64,000 bases of DNA from Endobugula sp965214375 (lineage in GTDB: Bacteria > Pseudomonadota > Gammaproteobacteria > Pseudomonadales > Cellvibrionaceae): positions 1,674,001 through 1,738,000 of the forward strand of contig OZ243947.1 of assembly GCA_965214375.1 (NCBI GenBank), given 5' to 3'. The notes beneath the pieces are model-generated. The model did not search any database. It saw nothing but the letters and a program-made list of their open reading frames with translations, and was not told where the DNA came from. Numbering within the stretch: position 1 is the stretch's first letter; every line of letters starts with the position of its first letter. This document shows, piece after piece, positions 28,070 through 37,561 of this stretch. A program made the translations under genes and the position numbers.

Positions 28070-28874
28070 ACGTAAAATTGCCACAACAGATATCGAAGTG
28101 AGCATCCTTGGCTTGGGGACAGTAAAACTTGGACGCAACTTAGGCGTCAAATACCCTTCTACATTCTATATCCCAACTGATCAGCAAGCATTAAAAGTAT
28201 TATCGGCTGCAGCTGACTGCGGCATCAATCTGATTGATACCGCACCTGCTTATGGTAACAGTGAAGAACGCCTAGGAAAACTACTCCCTCAGACCCGTAT
28301 GGAATGGATTATCGCAACAAAAGCTGGTGAAATATTTGACCCTAATACAGGGACATCCAGTTATAACTTCACACCAGAATTTTTACAACATAGCGTTGAA
28401 ACCAGTCTTAAAAATCTAGGGCGTGATGTGCTGGATATAGTTCTCATTCATTCTAACGGTGAAGATGAAAAAATTATCACGCAAGATGGCGCACTGGAAT
28501 TACTCAACCACTTAAAACAAAAAGGTTGGATACGCGCCAGCGGCATGTCAACCAAAACCGTTGATGGCGGCATACTAGCAGCACAACAATCTGATATCGT
28601 CATGGCAACACATAATATGGAATATCAGGAAGAGAAAGCCGTTATTGATTACGCACACCAACATCAAAAAGGTATCTTGATCAAAAAAGCATTAAACAGC
28701 GGCCATTATGCTCACGGCAAAAACAATGCCGATCCAGTGCAAAAAAGTTTTGAGTTTATTTTTCAAAGCCCAAGCGTAAGCAGTATTATTCTTGGATCTA
28801 TCAATCCAAGCCATATTAAAAGCAACGCTGCAAAAGCCATTACCGCTTTCGAGAGAAACAAAAAGCCTTATTGA
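28062..28874 (+). CDS. Aldo/keto reductase
   Basis: A 270-residue (beta/alpha)8 NADPH-dependent oxidoreductase. VSILGLGTVKLGRN is at the N-terminus. The catalytic Asp-Tyr pair is in GINLIDTAPAYGNSEERLGKLL (D and Y of the AKR tetrad), Lys is in WIIATKAGE and His in LDIVLIHSNG. SIILGSINPSHIKSNAAKA is the cofactor-binding end. It overlaps the FAD oxidoreductase gene; together they may act in sequence on one substrate. Convergent with hldE, 22 bp away. Confidence 0.9.
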   Translation: MHKRKIATTDIEVSILGLGTVKLGRNLGVKYPSTFYIPTDQQALKVLSAAADCGINLIDTAPAYGNSEERLGKLLPQTRMEWIIATKAGEIFDPNTGTSSYNFTPEFLQHSVETSLKNLGRDVLDIVLIHSNGEDEKIITQDGALELLNHLKQKGWIRASGMSTKTVDGGILAAQQSDIVMATHNMEYQEEKAVIDYAHQHQKGILIKKALNSGHYAHGKNNADPVQKSFEFIFQSPSVSSIILGSINPSHIKSNAAKAITAFERNKKPY

Positions 28875-28896
28875 GGCAGAAAATGCAAATAACCTT

Positions 28897-30315
28897 TTAA
28901 GAACGCGCTTTCTCGATAATCTTCGTGGTCGAGCACTCCGGTACCATAGCCATGACTTTTACTTGACCACCGTAAGCATGCACAATGTCTTTACCAACCA
29001 CTTGATCTTCCGAGTAGTCACCGCCTTTTACCAGTATACAAGGCTCTAATTCACGCAATAAATCTTCCGGGGTATCACTATCAAAAGCGGTTACCCAATC
29101 CACACTTTCTAGCCCCTGTAACACAGACAAACGACGATCCACTGTATTAATCGGTCGACCCTCACCTTTTAAATGCGTAACCGAATCATCGCTATTAATC
29201 GCGACAATTAAACGATCGCCAAGACTACGCGCCTGTTGCAAATAAGCCACATGGCCTGCATGCAAAATATCAAAACAACCATTCGTAAAAACGACTTTTT
29301 CACCACGCTGTTTTGCCAAACGTACTGCCAGCGCCAATTGCTCATTACTGTGCAAGCCACTGCTGTGATGGTATCTATGAACTTCTAATTCTAACTCCGG
29401 CGCAGTAATCGCAGTGGTACCCACTTTGCTCACCACAATACTGGCTGCAATATTCGATAAAGTCACCGCCTGCTCAAGGGTACAGCCGGCCGCCAGAGAG
29501 GCGGCAATCGTCGCAATCACCGTATCACCTGCACCCGTGACATCCGTCACTTCTTTGGAGATAGCAGGCAAGTGGAACTCTTCTTCATCTTCACGGAAAA
29601 GTGTCATCCCCTTTTCGCTACGAGTAACCAACAAGGCTTTGATATTCAGCTTTTTAATCAGTGCCTGAGCTTTTTCTGCCATATCACTTTCAGACGTTAC
29701 CTCACCCACAACGGCGACAAATTCTGACATATTAGGTGTTAATAAATCTGCACACGTATACTTGGCAAAATCCGTGCCTTTAGGGTCAACAATAATCGGA
29801 ATATCGTTTTCCACACCGTAGCGGATAATTTTTTGGCAATTCACCAAGGTGCCCTTATTATAATCCGACAAAACAACAACCTTGGCATTGGTCAACAATG
29901 ATGTTGAGCAGGCCCAGGTTTCTTTCCAATTATCCTGCGAAAATTTTTCTTCAAAATCCATACGCAATAATTGCTGCTGACTCCCCATGACACGCGCTTT
30001 CACAATAGTACTTTCTTTATCGGTACGACTTAAACAACATGAAACATCTATTGCCTTTAGCTGTGACAACAATTGTGCCGCTGCGGCATCCTCACCCACG
30101 ACACCACTAAGACCGACCTGCGCACCCAGGGACGCCAGATTAACCGCCACATTTGCCGCACCACCCGGTAGACTTTGTTCGCGCGTCACATTAACGACGG
30201 GCACTGGCGCCTCTGGCGAAATACGCGAAACATCACCATAAAAATAACGATCCAGCATAATGTCACCAATCACGACAACATTCGCATTATGATATTGAGG
30301 AAAATAATTACTCAT
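28897..30315 (-). CDS. hldE: Bifunctional heptose kinase/adenylyltransferase HldE
   Basis: 472 residues. The N-terminal ribokinase-like domain (GDIMLDRYFYGDVSRISPEAPVPVV, SLPGGAANVAVNLA, TDVTGAGDTVIATIA) phosphorylates heptose-7-phosphate at C1. The C-terminal nucleotidyltransferase domain (VVFTNGCFDILHAGHVAYLQQAR, GRPINTVDRRLSVL, LVKGGDYSEDQVVG) makes ADP-heptose. Together with GmhA and GmhB upstream in the same operon it supplies the ADP-heptose used by WaaC. Its start overlaps waaC by 8 bp. Confidence 0.96.
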   Translation of the reverse strand: MSNYFPQYHNANVVVIGDIMLDRYFYGDVSRISPEAPVPVVNVTREQSLPGGAANVAVNLASLGAQVGLSGVVGEDAAAAQLLSQLKAIDVSCCLSRTDKESTIVKARVMGSQQQLLRMDFEEKFSQDNWKETWACSTSLLTNAKVVVLSDYNKGTLVNCQKIIRYGVENDIPIIVDPKGTDFAKYTCADLLTPNMSEFVAVVGEVTSESDMAEKAQALIKKLNIKALLVTRSEKGMTLFREDEEEFHLPAISKEVTDVTGAGDTVIATIAASLAAGCTLEQAVTLSNIAASIVVSKVGTTAITAPELELEVHRYHHSSGLHSNEQLALAVRLAKQRGEKVVFTNGCFDILHAGHVAYLQQARSLGDRLIVAINSDDSVTHLKGEGRPINTVDRRLSVLQGLESVDWVTAFDSDTPEDLLRELEPCILVKGGDYSEDQVVGKDIVHAYGGQVKVMAMVPECSTTKIIEKARS

Positions 30316-31336
30316 ACGACACCTGTCTTATTTTTTCTTCGCCAACACAATCCAACAATGGCGACAGCCTTTGCCATATTGTCTCCACATCAATATCGCT
30401 CATCGATGCCTTCAGGGATTGCTTATCGGCCATCACATGCTGTTGATTCTTACCTACCGTACCAATCAACACCGTATCTGTCACGGCATACAGAGTAATG
30501 GATGCCGCATTGGCAACTGCCGCCATATGCGCCAACCCCGTATCACTACATACCGCTGCCTGCGCATGAGACATAATTGCCGCCATCTCATTAAGCATTG
30601 TTTTTGGTAAAGCGATGGCCTTAGGCGAACACTGCGCCATGACTTGCGCACGCTGGTACTCAGCCTCGGAACCACTAGGCAACAACACAGAATAACCTTG
30701 CTGTACAACACGCTCAATTAATTGCTGCCAATATTGTTGCGGCCATAACTTGGTTGGCCAACTGGCATTATGAACGAAAACGACATATTTTTCAGGTAAC
30801 GAAATATCGCCTACACGTTGAGGCAATCTATATTGCTGAAGGTTGACTCCATAATCTGATGGTGTGTTCGGCAAAGGATAATCGAGAATTTTTGCCAACA
30901 ATTGACGTTGACGCTCAATGGCATGCTGCCGCAGAGGAATAGAATAATGGTGCGCATAAGCCCAGTGTGCAGGTTTTTCACGGCAGGTCTTACGGTCATA
31001 GCCATGAACATCACCACGACGCAGCCATGAAACAAAGGCACTTTTTAAATTACTTTGAAAATCAACAACAACATCATAGTCACCCAGATTCAGCTCATGC
31101 ATAAATGCACCAAACTCACCGCGACGCACACATTGCCACACGGTTTTTTTCCAACGACGGTGCGCCGTGGTTATCACACGATCGACTGCAGGATGCCATT
31201 TAGGTACTTCAGAAAAACCTTCGTCCACCACCCAATCAAAACGAATATCTGGATTGTGATTGACCGCATCCGTCAGTGCGGGCAATGCGTGCATTAAATC
31301 CCCCATAGAGGTGAGCTTGATAATTAATACACGCAT
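30308..31336 (-). CDS. waaC: Lipopolysaccharide heptosyltransferase I (WaaC)
   Basis: 342 residues from the ATG at 31336, giving the family start MRVLIIKLTSMGDLMHALPALTDA; an upstream in-frame ATG at 31471 lies inside the preceding gene. GT9 motifs: DYDVVVDFQSNLKSAF, VVFVHNASWPTKLWPQQYW and VCSDTGLAHMAAV...TLYAVTD near the C-terminus. It adds the first heptose to Kdo. Position between the oxygenase gene and hldE supports the assignment. The 7-bp gap and the 8-bp overlap indicate one operon. Confidence 0.92.
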   Translation of the reverse strand: MRVLIIKLTSMGDLMHALPALTDAVNHNPDIRFDWVVDEGFSEVPKWHPAVDRVITTAHRRWKKTVWQCVRRGEFGAFMHELNLGDYDVVVDFQSNLKSAFVSWLRRGDVHGYDRKTCREKPAHWAYAHHYSIPLRQHAIERQRQLLAKILDYPLPNTPSDYGVNLQQYRLPQRVGDISLPEKYVVFVHNASWPTKLWPQQYWQQLIERVVQQGYSVLLPSGSEAEYQRAQVMAQCSPKAIALPKTMLNEMAAIMSHAQAAVCSDTGLAHMAAVANAASITLYAVTDTVLIGTVGKNQQHVMADKQSLKASMSDIDVETIWQRLSPLLDCVGEEKIRQVSYE

Positions 31337-31343
31337 GATGTTG

Positions 31344-31964
31344 TTACTTAAATAATTTTTTGAAAAAGGCGCTAATTTTGTGGCGATAGACGTGGTGGCT
31401 GGTATATTTTTCTTCAACCAAATAATTAATTTGTAACGACTGGCGTTGACCTTCATAAGGTAAATAACCATGCCAGCAATTATCGGTCACTTTAAATGCC
31501 GTTAACTGACCCACACCACAGGAAAATTCGGCAGCATAGTCATTAACATCATCACCATTTAGCATGCGCAAACGACCGGTTTCAGGCTCCCAACCATCGT
31601 TAACATATAACAGCACAGTAATTAATTTGGTTTTTGAATCGGTATGATTACGACCATCTTTTTGTCGTGACCAACCGCGCGCGGTAATAATTAACGGCTT
31701 ATCACTGAGATCAACCTCAAATTTTTTTGCCATGACCTCACGAAAACGGTCACTTTTAATCTCACCAACTAGCTCTGCAAAACGGCCCTTCAGTGTCACA
31801 TTATCCAAGGGAAAACTACCACCTTTTCCAAGCTCAGGAAAATCATTTAACAAATCCTGATGCGATTCCTGACTGAATACATTATCAAGACCAAAAAATG
31901 GGAAAGGATTTTTTGTTAATTCGGCATTTTCAATTGCCGCATAATCAATAATGGTTTTACTCAT
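31344..31964 (-). CDS. 2-oxoglutarate/Fe(II)-dependent oxygenase in the heptose operon
   Basis: 206 residues. The iron facial triad is visible as HTDSKTKLITVLLYVND (H-x-D) and DNCWHGYLP (distal His), with the 2-oxoglutarate arginine in EGQRQSLQINYLVEE. NPFPFFGLDNVFSQESHQDLLNDFPE is the usual prolyl-hydroxylase-like N-terminus. Its start overlaps gmhB by 4 bp and its stop lies 7 bp before waaC, so it is translated with ADP-heptose genes. A hydroxylation of LPS sugar or lipid is plausible but unproven. Confidence 0.82.
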   Translation of the reverse strand: MSKTIIDYAAIENAELTKNPFPFFGLDNVFSQESHQDLLNDFPELGKGGSFPLDNVTLKGRFAELVGEIKSDRFREVMAKKFEVDLSDKPLIITARGWSRQKDGRNHTDSKTKLITVLLYVNDGWEPETGRLRMLNGDDVNDYAAEFSCGVGQLTAFKVTDNCWHGYLPYEGQRQSLQINYLVEEKYTSHHVYRHKISAFFKKLFK

Positions 31965-32443
31965 AACTCCGATAGCCTTTTTACACAGTGATACAAGGTA
32001 TCACCGTTTTCTAATAAATAGGTTGTGGGCACTCCGGCCGCCTTTCCAGCCTCTACATCTGAAGGCCTATCTCCAATCATAATGGATTGCGAAAAATCTA
32101 CCGGATATTTACGTGCAGCTTGTAACAGCAAACCCGGTTTTGGTTTACGGCAATCACAGTCTTGTTCGGGTGTGTTTGGACAGTGAAATACATCAGTGAT
32201 AACAATACCTTCATCCGCAAGGCGCGCGCGATACCATTCTGTTAATACGCGGTAATCCTGCTCGGTATAATAACCTCGACCGATACCGGATTGATTGGTC
32301 ACGATAATGAGCGCAAAACCCATGCGCTGCAATTGCTTCAATGCCTCAAAACACCCCTCGGTAAAGACAAAGTCTTCTTTCTTATAGGTGTAACCGGTGT
32401 CCTCGTTAATAACACCATCGCGATCAAGAAAAGCAACCTTCAT
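31961..32443 (-). CDS. gmhB: D-glycero-beta-D-manno-heptose-1,7-bisphosphate 7-phosphatase
   Basis: 160-residue HAD phosphatase. The nucleophile motif FLDRDGVINEDTGYT (DxD), motif II TNQSGIGRGYY, the zinc-binding CPNTPEQDCDCRKPKPG (Cys cluster unique to GmhB/HisB-N), and motif IV MIGDRPSDVEAG. It removes the C7 phosphate between the two HldE reactions. Between gmhA and the oxygenase gene. Slightly shorter than E. coli GmhB but complete. Confidence 0.93.
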   Translation of the reverse strand: MKVAFLDRDGVINEDTGYTYKKEDFVFTEGCFEALKQLQRMGFALIIVTNQSGIGRGYYTEQDYRVLTEWYRARLADEGIVITDVFHCPNTPEQDCDCRKPKPGLLLQAARKYPVDFSQSIMIGDRPSDVEAGKAAGVPTTYLLENGDTLYHCVKRLSEL

Positions 32444-32466
32444 ACAAAAACCGCCGCAACATAATA

Positions 32467-33030
32467 TTACGTGAACGCATTATCAACCATGCCACACAAC
32501 ACATGCCCTATAAATGCATGCGTTTCTTGAATTCTTGGTGTTGAGCTAGAGGGTACACGGAGACAGCAATCAGTCAAAGCCAATAAGCGGCCACCAGAAT
32601 CACCCGTTAACGCGGCAGTATAGGCGCCTTTTTCTCGTGCCAACTGCATAGCACGACAGACATTTTCACTATTCCCACTAGTAGAATAACCCACCACGAC
32701 ATCACCCGACTGGCACAGGGCTTCAATCTGGCGTGAAAATACAACGCCATAACCATAGTCATTGCCTACCGCCGTCAGAATAGAAGTATCCGTCGTTAGG
32801 GCTATCGCTGGCAAACCATCACGCTCACAGAGATAACGCCCAACCAACTCGGCCGCAATATGTTGTGCATCTGACGCACTACCGCCATTACCCATCAACA
32901 GAATTTTACGGCCGTTTTTCAGCGCATCACACCACTGCTGACCCAATGCCTCAACCTCTGCCGACAAACTCCGCGCCAGATTCATCACTTCAACGTGCTC
33001 ATCCAACTGCGTTAAATAAGGCTCACTCAT
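32467..33030 (-). CDS. gmhA: Phosphoheptose isomerase (SIS-domain)
   Basis: About 187 residues, start at ATG 33030; a GTG at 33039 is possible. The SIS domain has KILLMGNGGSASDAQHIAAELVGRY, AIALTTDTSILTAVGNDYG, GYSTSGNSENVCRAM and the C-terminal IQETHAFIGHVLCGMVD. GmhA converts sedoheptulose-7-phosphate to heptose-7-phosphate, the first step of ADP-heptose synthesis. It resembles DiaA too, but the location next to gmhB and hldE and the ETHAFIGH motif favour GmhA. Confidence 0.88.
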   Translation of the reverse strand: MSEPYLTQLDEHVEVMNLARSLSAEVEALGQQWCDALKNGRKILLMGNGGSASDAQHIAAELVGRYLCERDGLPAIALTTDTSILTAVGNDYGYGVVFSRQIEALCQSGDVVVGYSTSGNSENVCRAMQLAREKGAYTAALTGDSGGRLLALTDCCLRVPSSSTPRIQETHAFIGHVLCGMVDNAFT

Positions 33031-33052
33031 AACATTCACACAACCATCATCA

Positions 33053-33976
33053 TTACTGGCAATAGGTTAACCAAGGTTTGTGCGCTTCACTACGGCCATG
33101 TACCACATCAAAGTACAGACTCTGTAATGTTTCCGTAATGGGACCGCGACCGCCATTACCAATCGTGCGATTATCCACCTCACGAATTGGCGTCACCTCT
33201 GCGGCACTGCCCGTAAAGAAGACTTCATCCGCAATATACACTTCGTCACGCGTAATACGTTTTTCAACAATGTCTAATCCCTGCTCTTTTGCCAATACAA
33301 AAATCGTATTGCGAGTAATGCCATCCAGTGCCGACGTCAAATCAGGCGTATAGATAACACCGTTGCGAACCACAAAAATATTTTCACCACTGCCCTCTGC
33401 GACAAAACCGTCCACATCCAGCAGCATCGCTTCATCATAACCATCGCGCAAGGCTTCCTGTAAAGCCATCATAGAATTCATATAGTTGCCATTCGATTTG
33501 GCTTTACACATGGTGACGTTCACATGGTGGCGGGTAAACGATGATGTTTTAATACGAATACCTTTATTCAGGCCATCTTCACCCAAATACGCACCCCACG
33601 GCCAGGCAGCAACCATCACATGCGTTTTTAAATTATCGGCACGTAAACCCATGCCTTCGGATCCATAAAAACACATAGGTCGCAGGTAAGCACTATCCAG
33701 ATTGTTTTGCTTAACGGCATCGATTTGCGCTTGATTTAATTCTTCTTTAGAAAAAGGGATAGCCATATCCAAAATTTTGGCCGAGTTGAATAAACGATCC
33801 GTATGCTCTTGCAGACGAAAAATCGCCGGACCCTGTTCAGTTTTATACGCACGCACGCCTTCAAACACACCCATTCCATAGTGCAAGGTATGGGTTAACA
33901 CATGCACTTTGGCCTCACGCCAAGGTACCATTGCCCCATCAAACCAAATAACACCATCGCGGTCTGCAAACGACAT
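33053..33976 (-). CDS. ilvE: Branched-chain amino acid aminotransferase
   Basis: 307-residue fold-type IV PLP enzyme. VIWFDGAMVPWREAKVHVLTHTLHYGMGVFEGVRAYK is the class-IV start. The PLP lysine is in CKAKSNGNYMNSMMALQEAL. DVDGFVAEGSGENIFVVRNG and the phosphate loop ALDGITRNTIFVLA follow. It catalyses the last step of Leu/Ile/Val synthesis. It sits between glnE and gmhA, the gene order seen in pseudomonads. Confidence 0.95.
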   Translation of the reverse strand: MSFADRDGVIWFDGAMVPWREAKVHVLTHTLHYGMGVFEGVRAYKTEQGPAIFRLQEHTDRLFNSAKILDMAIPFSKEELNQAQIDAVKQNNLDSAYLRPMCFYGSEGMGLRADNLKTHVMVAAWPWGAYLGEDGLNKGIRIKTSSFTRHHVNVTMCKAKSNGNYMNSMMALQEALRDGYDEAMLLDVDGFVAEGSGENIFVVRNGVIYTPDLTSALDGITRNTIFVLAKEQGLDIVEKRITRDEVYIADEVFFTGSAAEVTPIREVDNRTIGNGGRGPITETLQSLYFDVVHGRSEAHKPWLTYCQ

Positions 33977-34055
33977 ACTGTTTCTCCTAAATAATTACAT
34001 TCATTAAAAACGGATGAAAAATGTTTACAACGCAGGTCATTTTTCATCGTTTTTT

Positions 34056-37000
34056 CTAAACATCAACAAATAAGCGCTTCCACAAGCTTGCCACTTGTTC
34101 GCGTTTTTCCGGTAAGGAATAGGTCACAAACGTCTTGCTCACCTGCTCTTCAGTCAGCGATGACGATTGCTTTTGCAATGCCAAACGGTGCGACACTTCC
34201 CGGTAGGCTTGATAGATCACAACCAAAGCCTCTACCTGAGCCGAGGTGACATTCAAAGAATGACCACCCTCTTCGGTACAGATAACCTGCAAATACTCAA
34301 GCAGACGAATATTGTCTGTATATTCAGCAAAATCCGGATGCTGATGTGTTAAAGCTAAAACCGCATATTGAACCATAAATTCAATATCGACGATACCGCC
34401 AGTATCCTGCTTCAGATGAAATAATGGGCTTTTTTTCGCTGAACCGAGGTGATTGCGCATTTTTTGACGCATCTCGACCACCGCCTGACGCAATTCCGCT
34501 AACTCTCTGGGCTGCTCAAGCACCTCCCGACGTAATTTGGAAAACTTACCCAACAAACGCACATCACCGACCAGAGGACGCGCACGCACCAACGCCTGAT
34601 GCTCCCAAATCCAAGCATCGTTATGTTGATAACGCGAGAACGCCGTCAATGAGCTTGCCAATAGGCCAGAATTGCCCGAAGGCCGCAAACGCATATCCAC
34701 CTCATACAGAGGGCCAGACAAACTACGCATATTTAACAAGTGAATAATTTTCTGCCCCAAGCGGGTATAGAACGTTTGTACATCTAATGGCTTTTTGCCA
34801 TCAGTCACCCCCTGCAGATCCGCTTCATAAATAAAGACTAAATCCAGATCAGAGCTGTAACTCAACTCAATTCCCCCTAATTTGCCATAACCAATAATGG
34901 CAAAACCCGGTACCATTTCCTGCACCAATGACGAGAAACCTTCAAGGCTATACACCGCTTTGCGAGCAGCCTCTGTATTTTTGGGCACACCATACTTACC
35001 ACTCACCTGCGCCCAAGCAAGATTCAATACCTGCTCCAGAACCACCTCGGCAATCCAAGTGAGATAATCACTCACTTTCATTAGTGGCAAGCTCCCCGCC
35101 AAATCACTCGCCGCCACACGCAGATGGTGCGCCAGCTTAAAATAACGCAACACCTCCATAAACGCTTCCACATCATCCATATCAATACGCAACAAACGCT
35201 GTCGCAACTCGTCCTGCAACTGTTGCCGCGACGGCAAGGTGTATAAACTGTCAGTATCCAAAAGTTCGTCCAGCAGTGCCGGCATTTGCCCCAGCAACTC
35301 CGTAATCCAGACACTACCCTCAAACAAAATGCACAAGTGGCGCAGCACCATTGGGTTTTCCAACAACAGCGTAATATAACTGCTACGACCCACCACTTTT
35401 TCCAGCCACGTTAACAAACGTAATGCAGCGACATCCGGCTGCTTCAGACTCAGCACTGTTGCCAATGCCTGAGGCACCACAACATCCAGCACCTCACGGC
35501 TATTATCCGACACCTGTGTCACTGCCCAACAATGCTGCAAAGACTGTAATTGCTGCCAGATATCCTCTGGCTGCTGCACACCACGTGCCTGCAATATTGC
35601 CAACGCCTGCTCCTGATGTGCACCACGCCAAATATGTTGTATGTCACTATCCACCTGCACATGAGCGGACTTATCTTGGGGCTCGGCAATTAACCACTGG
35701 AACTGCTGATTCACCACACCACAGTGTTGATCCAAGGCTTCAAGAAACCCGCCCCATGTATCAAAACCCATGACCCAAGCTAACACCTGCTGTGCGGTTT
35801 CATCCATGGGCAACTGTTGTGTCTGCTCATCCTTCCAAGCCTGAATCGCGTGTTCAGCATTGCGTAAAAACAGATAAGCATCACGTAGGCCGTGAATGAC
35901 CTCTGGCTCCAACACCTGCTCTTCACACATACACTGCAATACCGTCAGCCAATGGCGCTCCTGCAATTGCAGCTCACGCCCACCACGCACTAACTGAAAT
36001 GACTGCACAATAAATTCCAGCTCGCGAATGCCACCGGCACCCAGTTTGACGTTACCGCTCATCCCTTTGCGACGCACTTCCTGAACAATCATGGCTTTTA
36101 ACTTGCGTAGGGAATCAATGACTGAAAAATCCGTGTAACAACGATACGCAAAAGGCCGCAAAATAGCAGCTAACTGCTCTGTATTTTGCTGCTGCAACTG
36201 TAAAGAAGCGACGGCATCATCAGGCACCGCAGAGCATGCAACAACCCGCGCTTTGATCACTGCAAAACGCTCCCAGTCACGCCCTTGTGTGTGGTAATAA
36301 TTTTCCAGTGCCGTAAAATTACTGACAAGAGCGCCGCTTTGACCATAGGGACGCAAACGCATATCCACACGAAAGACAAAACCGTCAACGGTGATTTCAT
36401 TCAGCGTTTTAATTAAACGCTGCCCCAAGCGAATAAAGAACGATTGATTATCAATAGAATGACTATCACTGGCCGTTTCACCCGCCTCAGGAAAGGTAAA
36501 AATTAAATCAATATCAGATGACAGATTTAACTCACTACCACCCAACTTCCCCATACCCAACACCAACAAAGGCTGCACCTGGCGAGAATGCTGACCCATT
36601 GGCAAACCGTGCTTGGCACTCATCGTACGGTAATGAAAATCCAACGCCTGCTGAATACAGGTCTCTGCCATGGTTGTCATGGAGTGGCTGATCTCGGCAA
36701 AATCAGACAAACGATTCACATCGCGCCAAATAATGGCTACCATCAAACGGCGACGCAATTGCCGTAACGTACGGCCGAGTTCTTCCGCATTGGCACACTC
36801 ACAACACGACAGCTCTACCATATCTACTATCTGCTGTGGCGATAGTGGTGCGTACGGCGTATCCACTAACAACCAGCCAAACAACAATTGTGGGTGAGCA
36901 CAGACCGACTCCAACACATATTGGCTACCCACCAACGCGCGACACAACTGTTCACTTAACAACGCAGTATCCGTCAGTATCTGCTCAAGCTTGTGCTGCT

Positions 37001-37133
37001 GCTCACCGTCAAGGTGGCCCTCAAGCTGAGTCAAGACCGAGCGGGTATAATCGGCTAAATGGGGAGGGACAGAATCTGGCAGGACAGGTAGTATCATACC
37101 GCTATTGTAAGCAGGATGATGGACTCCCGACAA
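34056..37133 (-). CDS. glnE: Bifunctional glutamine synthetase adenylyltransferase/deadenylase GlnE
   Basis: 1025 residues containing two nucleotidyltransferase modules that remove and add AMP on glutamine synthetase. The N-terminal deadenylase motif is LGMGKLGGSELNLSSDIDLIF (about residue 195) and RVDMRLRPYGQSG. The C-terminal adenylylase motif is IGYGKLGGIELSYSSDLDLVF (about 755) and EVDMRLRPSGNSG. Each is followed by a GlnD_UR_UTase-like helical region (WERFAVIKARVVA; WEHQALVRARPL). Somewhat longer at the N-terminus than usual, so the ATG at 37097 is an alternative start. The tandem duplication explains the two GKLGG sites. Confidence 0.96.
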   Translation of the reverse strand: MSGVHHPAYNSGMILPVLPDSVPPHLADYTRSVLTQLEGHLDGEQQHKLEQILTDTALLSEQLCRALVGSQYVLESVCAHPQLLFGWLLVDTPYAPLSPQQIVDMVELSCCECANAEELGRTLRQLRRRLMVAIIWRDVNRLSDFAEISHSMTTMAETCIQQALDFHYRTMSAKHGLPMGQHSRQVQPLLVLGMGKLGGSELNLSSDIDLIFTFPEAGETASDSHSIDNQSFFIRLGQRLIKTLNEITVDGFVFRVDMRLRPYGQSGALVSNFTALENYYHTQGRDWERFAVIKARVVACSAVPDDAVASLQLQQQNTEQLAAILRPFAYRCYTDFSVIDSLRKLKAMIVQEVRRKGMSGNVKLGAGGIRELEFIVQSFQLVRGGRELQLQERHWLTVLQCMCEEQVLEPEVIHGLRDAYLFLRNAEHAIQAWKDEQTQQLPMDETAQQVLAWVMGFDTWGGFLEALDQHCGVVNQQFQWLIAEPQDKSAHVQVDSDIQHIWRGAHQEQALAILQARGVQQPEDIWQQLQSLQHCWAVTQVSDNSREVLDVVVPQALATVLSLKQPDVAALRLLTWLEKVVGRSSYITLLLENPMVLRHLCILFEGSVWITELLGQMPALLDELLDTDSLYTLPSRQQLQDELRQRLLRIDMDDVEAFMEVLRYFKLAHHLRVAASDLAGSLPLMKVSDYLTWIAEVVLEQVLNLAWAQVSGKYGVPKNTEAARKAVYSLEGFSSLVQEMVPGFAIIGYGKLGGIELSYSSDLDLVFIYEADLQGVTDGKKPLDVQTFYTRLGQKIIHLLNMRSLSGPLYEVDMRLRPSGNSGLLASSLTAFSRYQHNDAWIWEHQALVRARPLVGDVRLLGKFSKLRREVLEQPRELAELRQAVVEMRQKMRNHLGSAKKSPLFHLKQDTGGIVDIEFMVQYAVLALTHQHPDFAEYTDNIRLLEYLQVICTEEGGHSLNVTSAQVEALVVIYQAYREVSHRLALQKQSSSLTEEQVSKTFVTYSLPEKREQVASLWKRLFVDV

Positions 37134-37141
37134 GGCTAAAA

Positions 37142-37318
37142 TCAGGCAGTAAACACCGACGTAGTGATGGCCGCAACCGTTACTGGAACACGGGTTTCAA
37201 CAGGTAGCTCTGCTTCTCTGGCGGTACGTTTTTGCTCTACAACGCTCATATTCTCACACAGATTATCTGCCAGACGTTGCGCAACACGGTCAAACAACTG
37301 ATCAATCAACTTAAACAA
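37142..37318 (-). CDS. Short unknown protein or C-terminal fragment upstream of glnE
   Basis: A 58-codon frame from TTG at 37318 to TGA at 37142: FKLIDQLFDRVAQRLADN then KRTAREAELPVETRVPVTVAAITTSVFTA. Codon use looks coding and the stop is 9 bp before the glnE start. There is no ATG at the N-terminus, and the proposed prophage edge falls immediately upstream (about 37321). It could therefore be the 3' remnant of a gene interrupted by the prophage, or a small gene with a TTG start. I do not recognise the family. Confidence 0.4.
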   Translation of the reverse strand: MFKLIDQLFDRVAQRLADNLCENMSVVEQKRTAREAELPVETRVPVTVAAITTSVFTA

Positions 37319-37446
37319 CGTGTAAATCCTCGCTCAAAATATACTAATCTTTTCGTTTAAAACATACCCTTAAATACTTGTAATTGTAAGCTACTGATTT
37401 TAAGGGGTTGTACTTCTCAAAATAAAGCAAAAACCTAGAAAACAAT

Positions 37447-37560
37447 CACCAACCAACAAGCCAACCAACTACCAACCAACCGTAACAAGGTGTTGATTTA
37501 AAAGAGCTTTTATATCATTACATATTGCGGCCACAACGCCATCTAGCGACCAACCAACAA
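37447..37560. repeat. CCAAC-rich short repeats near prophage left end
   Basis: ACCAACCAAC-like units occur three times in 37447-37481 and once more at 37549-37559. Clusters of short repeats at this place in Mu-like phages can be transposase-binding sites. This role is inference; the consensus is not one I recognise. Confidence 0.4.
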
Positions 37561-37561
37561 A

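Noticed and set aside
31337..31471. 45-residue N-terminal extension of WaaC
   Set aside because: It would lie within the 2OG oxygenase gene; the heptosyltransferase family starts at MRVLIIKLTSMGD.
37447..37560. CRISPR array or leader
   Set aside because: CCAAC units are far too short and irregularly spaced, with no spacers or cas genes.
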